DNA of 13,528 bases. Source: Flavobacteriales bacterium UBA979. GTDB taxonomy: Bacteria > Bacteroidota > Bacteroidia > Flavobacteriales_D > Sanyastnellaceae. The notes beneath the pieces are model-generated. The model was not told the DNA's origin. It worked only from the letters and a program-made list of their open reading frames with translations, and did no database searches. Both the position numbers and the translations under genes were made by a program. The stretch spans positions 1 through 13,528 of the forward strand of contig DBBR01000078.1 of assembly GCA_002292325.1 (NCBI GenBank). The letters run 5' to 3'. Of this stretch, positions 7,772 through 13,528 are shown in pieces. How positions within the stretch are numbered: the stretch's first letter is position 1; each line of letters begins with the position of its first letter.

Positions 7772-8434
7772 CTAGCGTTGGCCGAATATCGCACTTCCGA
7801 TTCGAACCAAGGTGGACCCCTCATCTATGGCAATTTTCCAATCGCCACTCATCCCCATCGAGCACGTAGTCCATCGTCCGGGATTCAAAGCGTCGAATTG
7901 CTGCCTGAGCCGCTTGAATTCTTTCGCGACTTGGGTAGAGTCATCTGTAAACGTTGCCATGCCCATGAGGCCTTCGACCTTTGTATGGGACAAGGGGTGG
8001 GTTTCCAGTGATTCGAGGAGCGCCATCAATCCTGAATCGTCCAGGCCATGCTTTTCAGATTCTTGTGCAATGTGCAATTGGAGCAGCACGGAAGACACCC
8101 GATTTGCCGTGCGGCTTCTTTTGTCAATTTCATCCAGCAGCCGTCGGCTATCCACCGCGTGAATGAGGTGTGCGTGCGGAACGATCTGTTTGACCTTATT
8201 CGTTTGTAAGTGACCAATGTGGTGCCAGCGAATATCCGGACGAGCGAAGTGGACAGCTTTTTCAGCCATTTCTTGTGTGCGATTTTCACCCAAATCCAGC
8301 TGGCCTGCGCTCAACGCATCAGCCAGCAATTCCACCGGTTTGGTTTTGCTCACCGCAACCAGCGTTACGTCTTTAGGAAGGTCCATACGGATGGAGGCCA
8401 ACCGGTCAGCAATCAATGAAGCTTCCTGAGTCAT
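7772..8434 (-). CDS. yggS: YggS family pyridoxal phosphate homeostasis protein
   Basis: 220 residues with the fold of the alanine racemase N-terminal domain. Proteins of this family (YggS, PLPBP, PipY) bind pyridoxal 5'-phosphate (PLP) and keep free cofactor levels in balance; no enzymatic activity is established. Visible motifs: VAVSKTKP with the PLP-binding lysine K30, GENRTQE (49-55), WHHIGHLQTNK (70-80), SMGMSGDW (192-199) and the phosphate-binding STLVRIGSAIFG (207-218). All key residues are present. The start at 8434 overlaps the DUF1015 stop as ATGA. It is likely co-transcribed with serC, whose product uses PLP, which gives a reasonable but unproven link. The following membrane-protein gene begins 4 bases after its stop. 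Confidence 0.96.
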   Translation of the reverse strand: MTQEASLIADRLASIRMDLPKDVTLVAVSKTKPVELLADALSAGQLDLGENRTQEMAEKAVHFARPDIRWHHIGHLQTNKVKQIVPHAHLIHAVDSRRLLDEIDKRSRTANRVSSVLLQLHIAQESEKHGLDDSGLMALLESLETHPLSHTKVEGLMGMATFTDDSTQVAKEFKRLRQQFDALNPGRWTTCSMGMSGDWKIAIDEGSTLVRIGSAIFGQR

Positions 8435-9666
8435 TGGATGTCATGGATAAAAAGTCCGCTGCGCAGCTTGGGCTCGACCCAGGTGCTCTTGGGCGGCAAG
8501 TAACCACCGAGGTCAGCAGTTTTTTTGATCTGCTGGGTTGGAACGGGGTGCAATTCAAATACCACCCGATTGCTGTGCTTCATCGCCCGATCCCTTAAAT
8601 CAGTGCTGTTCAATGTGCCCGGGATGTAACCGAGGCGCTTATCATTGCGCGGATCTTGGATTTTCAATTCCGGTTCAAAAAGGGTTCGTTGCAATTGAGC
8701 GGCATCGACTTCATTGCGAACCAATTGGTCTGTGGGTTCTTTCAAATGAAGCACCCAATTGGCGTTGGCATGGTGCACATGGATGATTCCCACATTGCTT
8801 GGTGGTCCTGAATGGTGCTCCACACGCTCAACATGGTCGATGTCGGCCATGCGGTGAAATGCCGCATCCCACTCCTCTGTGCTCCAAGGAATACCAATAA
8901 GTTCTCTGTGATATCCTCTGATGACCAATTCAGATTCCGGAACGGCAAATGTTAAAACAGTTTGTTTGGCTGCATCATCCGGAAACTTTTCACTCAGCAT
9001 GATACTTGAGGCGACTCGGTGGTGTCCATCGGCAAGGTACAAGGATGGAATTTTGTCCATGGCGTCAGAAATTTCCAACGAAGCCTGCTCTCCTACAATC
9101 CAAATAGAATGCCGAATGCGGTCCGTGGTGCTGAAGTCCATTTCCGGCTTGTGGTCATTGATCCATGCGTGGATGTGTTGCTGGATAGCATGGCCCCGCT
9201 CATTCTCGTCAGGATACATGCACAAAATGGGTTCAGCGTGGCAACCTACTTTGTTCAGATATTTCGCGAACAAACGTTCTCGTTTCTGCAGCGTTTGCTC
9301 GTGCATTTTTAATCCCCCAGACCGGATGGTTTCGACGGCCAGCGCTCCCACAATTCCTGTGCAGCTGGACGTTGGTGTGGTTTGCCGGTAAATAGCGAGG
9401 TGGTTGCCTTCCAATCTTTGAAACAGTCCATCTGCAACGAATTCCTCAAAGCGGCTGCGCACCAATGCAAAGAATCCCTCGGAGCCTCGCTTGGCTTCAG
9501 CAGTTTTCGTTCCTGCTGGATTAATGACGTGCAGATAAGAGTAAGGGTTTCGGTCCAGTTTATCCTGAAGTTCCGCCTTGCCATAAGTGAGGTAGGAACG
9601 CGAAGCCACCAAGTGAGGTTTGTCCCAAGCGGGGACAATTATGCGAAACGGACTGAAGGATTTCAA
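8431..9666 (-). CDS. DUF1015 family protein in the serine operon
   Basis: 411 residues, normal for the family. The start is a TTG at 9666, five bases after the serA stop; the next in-frame ATG is more than 130 codons downstream and would delete the conserved N-terminus (SPFRIIVPAWDK, then VASRSY). The family hallmark DGHHR is at 213-217 within YLADGHHRVASSIML. The function of DUF1015 is not established to my knowledge. The gene is known to follow serC and serA in many Bacteroidota, and here it is packed between serA and yggS. The DGHHR segment recalls the box of ParB/Srx-fold serine kinases (SerK, SbnI), so an action on serine or phosphoserine is conceivable, but this is inference from a short motif. 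No signal peptide or membrane segment is present. Family assignment is secure; function is open. Confidence 0.9.
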   Translation of the reverse strand: MKSFSPFRIIVPAWDKPHLVASRSYLTYGKAELQDKLDRNPYSYLHVINPAGTKTAEAKRGSEGFFALVRSRFEEFVADGLFQRLEGNHLAIYRQTTPTSSCTGIVGALAVETIRSGGLKMHEQTLQKRERLFAKYLNKVGCHAEPILCMYPDENERGHAIQQHIHAWINDHKPEMDFSTTDRIRHSIWIVGEQASLEISDAMDKIPSLYLADGHHRVASSIMLSEKFPDDAAKQTVLTFAVPESELVIRGYHRELIGIPWSTEEWDAAFHRMADIDHVERVEHHSGPPSNVGIIHVHHANANWVLHLKEPTDQLVRNEVDAAQLQRTLFEPELKIQDPRNDKRLGYIPGTLNSTDLRDRAMKHSNRVVFELHPVPTQQIKKTADLGGYLPPKSTWVEPKLRSGLFIHDIQ

Positions 9667-9671
9667 GCGGA

Positions 9672-10628
9672 TTATTTTGCGCTAATTTCCTCAACAATGG
9701 AGGCAATTTCCAAACCGATGCGTTCTTGTGCCTCTCCAGTGGCAGCGCCAATGTGAGGGGACAAAGAAATCCGGGCGTGCCGGACCACTTCCTGACGAGG
9801 TTTCGGTTCACCGACAAACACATCCAATCCAGCGCCAGCAACTTGCCCCGAGTCCAAGGCCTCGATTAAGGCGTCTTCGTCTACTACGCCACCACGAGCC
9901 GCATTGAGCAAGATCACCCCGGTTTTCATGCGAGCGAATTCTGCCGCGCCGATGACCGCATCTCCATTGGATTGGGCTGGAATGTGCAAACTGATTGCAT
10001 CTGCAGTGGAGATGGCTTCGTCCAAACTGACAAGTGGTATGTCCACTCGGACTTGTTGTCCCCCTATGGATACTTGAAGTGAATGCATGCCCGTCTTTTG
10101 ATCGACGCCAATGACGTCCATTCCACATCCCAATGCATATTGGGCGAGCGATTGACCGATGCGACCGAATCCAACGATGGCCAATTTCATACCGCGCAAT
10201 TCTCTCCCCTTACCGTAGGCTTTTTTCAGAGATTTGAATTGCTCGACACCTTCGACTGGCATTCTCCTGTTGCTGTCGTGTAGGAAGCGGCTCAGGTTGA
10301 AAAGATGACCCATGACCAATTCTGCCACGCTTTGTGAGCTCGAGGCGGGGGTGTTCCTGACGTCCACACCACGTTCACGGGCATAGGCTACGTCGATGTT
10401 GTCCATGCCAACTCCTCCGCGGATGATGAATTTTAAGTTGGGGCAAGCATCAATGAGTGGTTCACGGACTTTTGTCGCACTTCGGACAAGGAGGCCATCA
10501 ACGGCATGCTCGTTAATGAACGTCGCCAGGTCACGGGCTTCGATGAAGTCAGTCCAGACCGTGTGTCCGGCATTTTTTAAGGCGGTTAACCCCGCAGGGC
10601 TTACGCCATCGTTGGCCAAAATATTCAT
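9672..10628 (-). CDS. serA: D-3-phosphoglycerate dehydrogenase, short form
   Basis: 318 residues. It oxidises 3-phosphoglycerate to 3-phosphohydroxypyruvate with NAD, the first step of serine synthesis. It is a D-isomer 2-hydroxyacid dehydrogenase: substrate-side segment RGGVGMDNID (70-79), Rossmann motif GFGRIG (153-158) with the cofactor-selecting acidic residue D176 in GVDQK, and catalytic residues R245 (NAARGGVVDE), E274 (VGEP) and H292 (SPHIGAATGEAQ). It stops after the catalytic core with no ACT or ASB domain, so the classical serine feedback site of E. coli SerA is absent. Substrate specificity rests on context: serC lies immediately upstream with a 24-base gap, and DUF1015 starts 5 bases after the stop. 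No Shine-Dalgarno sequence precedes the ATG. Confidence 0.93.
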   Translation of the reverse strand: MNILANDGVSPAGLTALKNAGHTVWTDFIEARDLATFINEHAVDGLLVRSATKVREPLIDACPNLKFIIRGGVGMDNIDVAYARERGVDVRNTPASSSQSVAELVMGHLFNLSRFLHDSNRRMPVEGVEQFKSLKKAYGKGRELRGMKLAIVGFGRIGQSLAQYALGCGMDVIGVDQKTGMHSLQVSIGGQQVRVDIPLVSLDEAISTADAISLHIPAQSNGDAVIGAAEFARMKTGVILLNAARGGVVDEDALIEALDSGQVAGAGLDVFVGEPKPRQEVVRHARISLSPHIGAATGEAQERIGLEIASIVEEISAK

Positions 10629-10652
10629 GGGTGAAAATCTGAAAGGGGAGGG

Positions 10653-11720
10653 TTAACTTTTTTGTTCCAAGGCTTGCATCGCATCGACTAAAACTTGAAC
10701 TGATTCGAGGGGAAGGGCATTGTACATGGAGGCTCGGTAACCTCCTACGCTGCGGTGCCCTTTCAATCCGCTGATTCCAGCGTCTGTCCAAAGCGCGTCG
10801 AAACGATCAGCATGTGCGGCATCGAGCAACCGAAAGGTGGCATTCATATGCGAACGACTATCGACTGTGGCATGGCCTTCAAACAACGGATTGCGATCAA
10901 TTTCATCATATATCAACTTAGATTTCGCTTCGTTTCGTTGCTGCATGGCAGCTACACCTCCCATGGATTTCATCCATCGCAGGGTCAACATGGTTACATA
11001 GACAGGGAAGACAGGCGGAGTGTTGAACATGCTGTCTTTGCTTGCGTGGACCGCCAAGTCCATATAAGATGGAATGGTCCGCCCCGTTTTACCCAATGCT
11101 TCTCGGTCGAAGGCATACATGACTGTTCCTGCAGGGCCCATGTTCTTTTGGGCGCCTGCATAAATCAAGTGGAATGGATTGGGATCAAATGTTCGGGAAA
11201 AGATATCCGAACTCATGTCTGAAATGAGTGGAACCTGGACGTCCGGAGTTCCTTTGAACTGAGTGCCAAAAATGGTGTTGTTCGATGTGTAGTGCATAAA
11301 AGCACAAGAAGGATCAATACCATTGAACGAGGGAATGTGGTTGTAATTGGTGTCCTTCGAAGATCCTAAAACATCAATATCGCCCAGATGTTTGGCTTCC
11401 TTGATGGCTTTGTTTGACCAAGTACCGGTGTCGATATAGGCGGCCTTTCCATCTTCCGGTAAAAAGTTCATGGCTGCTGTGTAAAACCCCAGGCTTGCGC
11501 CGCCTTGGAGAAACAGCACGTCAAACCGTTCAGGAAGCTGGAGGAGTTCTTTGACCAACTCCCGTGCTTCGTCCATGACCGCGACAAAATCTTTGCTGCG
11601 GTGTGAAATTTCGATTAACGAGAGTCCCAAGCCGTTGAAGTTTTGAACGGCTCCTGCGGCCTCTTGGAGCACTTCATCGGGAAGGATACAAGGACCGGCT
11701 GAAAAGTTGTGGATTTTCAT
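10653..11720 (-). CDS. serC: Phosphoserine aminotransferase
   Basis: 355 residues from the ATG at 11720. A pyridoxal phosphate enzyme of the class V aminotransferases, it converts 3-phosphohydroxypyruvate and glutamate to O-phosphoserine (step two of serine synthesis) and usually also acts in vitamin B6 synthesis. Visible: the hallmark start MKIHNFSAGPCILP, SLIEISHRSK (34-43), GGAS (73-76) at the cofactor phosphate, TWSNKA around residue 100, and the PLP lysine K192 in YAGAQKNMGPAG. The C-terminus has HRSVGGYRASMYNA, typical of the family. Two upstream in-frame ATGs (11738 and 11777) are possible; the one at 11738 has AGGAG 11 bases before it, but homologues begin at MKxHNFSAGP. A nested hairpin lies directly in front of the gene. 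It starts the serC-serA-DUF1015-yggS run. Confidence 0.97.
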   Translation of the reverse strand: MKIHNFSAGPCILPDEVLQEAAGAVQNFNGLGLSLIEISHRSKDFVAVMDEARELVKELLQLPERFDVLFLQGGASLGFYTAAMNFLPEDGKAAYIDTGTWSNKAIKEAKHLGDIDVLGSSKDTNYNHIPSFNGIDPSCAFMHYTSNNTIFGTQFKGTPDVQVPLISDMSSDIFSRTFDPNPFHLIYAGAQKNMGPAGTVMYAFDREALGKTGRTIPSYMDLAVHASKDSMFNTPPVFPVYVTMLTLRWMKSMGGVAAMQQRNEAKSKLIYDEIDRNPLFEGHATVDSRSHMNATFRLLDAAHADRFDALWTDAGISGLKGHRSVGGYRASMYNALPLESVQVLVDAMQALEQKS

Positions 11721-11728
11721 GATGCAAA

Positions 11729-11778
11729 GTTGAAGCATGATTTTGGCTTCTCCTGAGAATTGAAGCCAAATTTTCAAC
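11729..11778 (-). promoter_or_regulatory. Nested hairpin immediately upstream of serC
   Basis: On the minus strand the 63-base gap before serC contains an inner stem TTTGGCTTC / GAAGCCAAA (11770-11762 with 11750-11742, 11-base loop) enclosed by an outer stem GTTGAA / TTCAAC (11778-11773 with 11734-11729). The segment GAAGC (11750-11746) can also pair with the GCTTC at 11736-11732, giving a mutually exclusive hairpin. The loop carries AGGAG. There is no U-run on the minus strand after the stem, so it is not an ordinary terminator for the upstream gene. A leader attenuator, a protein site or a processing site are possible; the pairing is seen, the role is inferred. Confidence 0.5.
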
Positions 11779-11783
11779 GCGTT

Positions 11784-12473
11784 TTAATAGGTTTCGAAGG
11801 ATTCCAGTGCTTGTTCGAAAATGAATTTCAACTGAAAAAGCGATTCGAGGTCCTTTCGTCTCCAAAATCTTGGTTGGGAAAAGTGGTTTTTCATGGTTTG
11901 CAATCGCCGGTCTTCGCTTGGGATCAGCAGCAGTGCTGTATGGATTTGCGAGGAGGTCAAGCAGGATTCATGGCTACAGGAAGCGAGGAGGTCACATTTG
12001 TCAGATTCAAAAATCGTGGCACTCATCTCGTTGATGAAGCGTTGAAATTTCGCTTGTGAAAGCGGGGGATAGCAACTTTGTTCAAGGCTTTTGCTGCGAA
12101 TTTTTAGCAGATCTTCACGTGTCAATTGGATCGCTCCAGATCGAGGTGGTGAGTCACTCGTACTCGCAGCTACTTCATAGAGAGAAGAAGGAGTACTTTG
12201 AACAAGGATTGCCTCAGAACGCGCGCATGGAACGTTGACAGAGCGGTACAGGCTATCACCATACTCGAATCGAAAAAGCCGCACATCGTTTTCACACGGA
12301 CCCGTCCATGACCAGAGGGTATCGATCCACAAGCTGTCCATTTGCATGAGGGCATCTGAGGTTCTTACCCGTATCGGTGGAATTGAGGCGCTGTCTGTGA
12401 CCAGTAAACTGTCAGACACCGCGGTGCAAGCGCCTGCAATGTGCATCAGTAAAAAGAAAGGAGTGATCCTCAT
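11784..12473 (-). CDS. Exported protein with a DUF4476-like C-terminal domain
   Basis: 229 residues from the ATG at 12473, which overlaps the flippase stop as ATGA; a longer frame from 12518 is less likely. The N-terminus is a short hydrophobic signal (MRITPFFLLMHIAGAC) that fits the loose lipobox pattern with C16, though IAGA is not a strong lipobox and cleavage by signal peptidase I is possible. The C-terminal part (about 140-225), including FESDKCDLLASC, CLTSSQIHTALLLIPSEDRRLQ and FQLKFIFEQALESF, resembles the helical repeats of DUF4476, a domain common in Bacteroidota exported proteins of unknown function. Besides C16 there are six cysteines (60, 83, 134, 160, 166, 171), which suggests disulfides outside the cytoplasm. 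Two Trp residues near 49-56 sit in a linker-like middle part. Function unknown. Confidence 0.75.
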   Translation of the reverse strand: MRITPFFLLMHIAGACTAVSDSLLVTDSASIPPIRVRTSDALMQMDSLWIDTLWSWTGPCENDVRLFRFEYGDSLYRSVNVPCARSEAILVQSTPSSLYEVAASTSDSPPRSGAIQLTREDLLKIRSKSLEQSCYPPLSQAKFQRFINEMSATIFESDKCDLLASCSHESCLTSSQIHTALLLIPSEDRRLQTMKNHFSQPRFWRRKDLESLFQLKFIFEQALESFETY

Positions 12474-13528
12474 CTGCGGATGAATTGTCGCATCGATGCC
12501 GGAAGGTAAATCGTCCACTTTTCGCGAAGTTCCAGATCACCTCCGTCAATCACCTCCGGGTTTCGCATCCCAAGGATTGCCCAAACCAACAAGGACCAAC
12601 TGATGACAAGGGCTACTTGCGCGGCTAGAGCCCAAGCCACGATGCCACCCGTTGGATCCAACCATTCGAAACCAAGGGAGTCAATGCACCAAAATCCAGG
12701 CGCGGCTATCACTATTCCAATGAGGCCGGGCGCAATGGAGCGGCCAAAGGCATTCCAAGTGAGATTCAAAGCAGGTGTAATCCAAGCGAAAAAGACGATA
12801 AATTGCACCAATGTGCAGCCTGTGACAGCCCATGCAACCCCCCGGATTCCAAAACCTTGTTGCATCGCCCACCATGCGGTACATGCGATTCCGATGAGGT
12901 AGAAGCTTTTGATGAAGATGGCTGGAATAAGCCGATCGGTTGCCCGGACAGTGGCATCGGCCAATTTGATGAGCGATCGGAATCCCACGCCAAGGAATAA
13001 GATCCGAACGACGGCACCTGCCTCCAAATACTCTTTTCCGAGCAAGATCACGGCAACTTCCGTGGAGAACCAAGCCAAGGCCAAACTTCCCGGAAAGATG
13101 ACCCAAGCGATCAGGCCCAAGCCTCGCATCAGAACGCGATTGAGCGCTTGGGTATCGGATTGAAGTGCAGACATTCCGCTAAAGAGCACACTGTCTCCTA
13201 ACTTGCCCAGGATGGTAATGGGAAGGGACATCAAATGCGCCGATCTGTCGTAGACTCCTGTAGAACTCCATCCTCCCGTGGATGCAGCGTTCGACTGATT
13301 GAATTCTCCGACGATCAATGTATCAACCTTGGTTGAAGTGTAGTTCAACCAATTGAATACCGTCGATTTACCTCCATAGACCAACATGCTGCGCAAATCT
13401 GGCCAAGACCATTTGCCCCAGATGTGCCGGGATCCTTCAGGCCGAATAAGCCAGTAGGCTATTCCCAACAATGCGTTTTGGCTGAGCAGCGCTCCCACAT
13501 ACGCCCATATTCCATAGCCTGCGTAGGC
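12470..13528 (-). CDS. Polysaccharide (O-antigen) flippase, Wzx-like, 5' end outside the window
   Basis: The frame is open to the right edge, giving the C-terminal 352 residues of what is normally a protein of about 450-500. The GTG at 13498 is only an internal codon: codons upstream read AYAGYGIWAYVGALLSQN, matching the GxGxWA-V motif of this family. These MOP-superfamily transporters flip lipid-linked sugar repeats across the inner membrane. Hydrophobic helices follow one another, for example around SLPITILGKLGDSVLFSGMSAL, GLIAWVIFPGSLALAWFSTEVAVILLG, GIRGVAWAVTGCTLVQFIVFFAW and IVAWALAAQVALVISWSLLVWAIL. The KxDTLIVGEF segment near residue 67 of the fragment is characteristic of oligosaccharide flippases. 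The stop overlaps the start of the DUF4476-like gene. Sugar glycosyltransferase genes would be expected upstream, beyond the window. Confidence 0.88.
   Translation of the reverse strand, partial: AYAGYGIWAYVGALLSQNALLGIAYWLIRPEGSRHIWGKWSWPDLRSMLVYGGKSTVFNWLNYTSTKVDTLIVGEFNQSNAASTGGWSSTGVYDRSAHLMSLPITILGKLGDSVLFSGMSALQSDTQALNRVLMRGLGLIAWVIFPGSLALAWFSTEVAVILLGKEYLEAGAVVRILFLGVGFRSLIKLADATVRATDRLIPAIFIKSFYLIGIACTAWWAMQQGFGIRGVAWAVTGCTLVQFIVFFAWITPALNLTWNAFGRSIAPGLIGIVIAAPGFWCIDSLGFEWLDPTGGIVAWALAAQVALVISWSLLVWAILGMRNPEVIDGGDLELREKWTIYLPASMRQFIRR

Noticed and set aside
8921..9756. Plus-strand frames of up to 156 residues opposite DUF1015
   Set aside because: Antisense shadows of a conserved gene; no start context or recognisable motif.
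11721..11777. Longer serC from 11777 or 11738
   Set aside because: Family members begin at MKxHNFSAGP, which is the ATG at 11720. The AGGAG before 11738 leaves a small doubt.
1..13528. tRNA, rRNA, CRISPR, insertion sequence or prophage
   Set aside because: Nearly the whole window is coding on one strand or the other, gaps are at most about 105 bases, and no terminal inverted repeats, spaced repeats, transposase or integrase motifs are seen.

Overview
The window looks like a chromosomal, housekeeping-rich segment from a member of the Bacteroidota, probably a marine Flavobacteriales-like lineage of mid GC content. The evidence is a Bacteroidota-type RecA (Cys-Cys-Cys run before [11 protein letters not shown]), a serC-serA-DUF1015 cluster of the kind known from that phylum, a secreted beta-propeller protein with a C-terminal region resembling a type IX secretion (T9SS) sorting domain, a DUF4476-like protein, and almost no Shine-Dalgarno sequences. 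I see no mobile element, CRISPR array, tRNA or rRNA. The genus assignment is inference; the gene families are read from motifs.

Layout. At the left edge, a plus-strand TPR lipoprotein (5' end outside the window) converges with a minus-strand TPR lipoprotein, and one strong bidirectional terminator lies between them. That second TPR gene is the last of a minus-strand run bcp, then recA, then TPR lipoprotein; the recA stop and the TPR start overlap (TAATG). priA is divergent from bcp across a 72-base gap and is the only long plus-strand gene in the middle. From the right edge to about 6.4 kb everything is on the minus strand: polysaccharide flippase (5' end outside the window), DUF4476-like exported protein, serC, serA, DUF1015, yggS, a two-TM small protein, and the beta-propeller protein. 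The last gene overlaps the 3' end of priA by 26 bases, tail to tail.

How the genes may work together. RecA (recombination) and PriA (replication restart) act in the same repair process, and Bcp removes peroxides. SerA and SerC perform the first two steps of serine synthesis from 3-phosphoglycerate; no phosphoserine phosphatase (serB) is in the window. DUF1015 follows serA within 5 bases, and YggS, which handles pyridoxal phosphate, overlaps DUF1015 by ATGA, so serC-serA-DUF1015-yggS is very probably one transcript that extends into the two small envelope genes. Several starts here are set by overlaps with the previous stop (7468, 8434, 12473) and one by a 4-base gap (7767), so the longest possible reading frame is not always the gene.

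The most interesting points are DUF1015 with a DGHHR motif inside a serine operon, a nested and switchable hairpin just before serC, small palindromes just before recA, and the coupling of recA to a lipoprotein gene. None amounts to a clearly new system from sequence alone.
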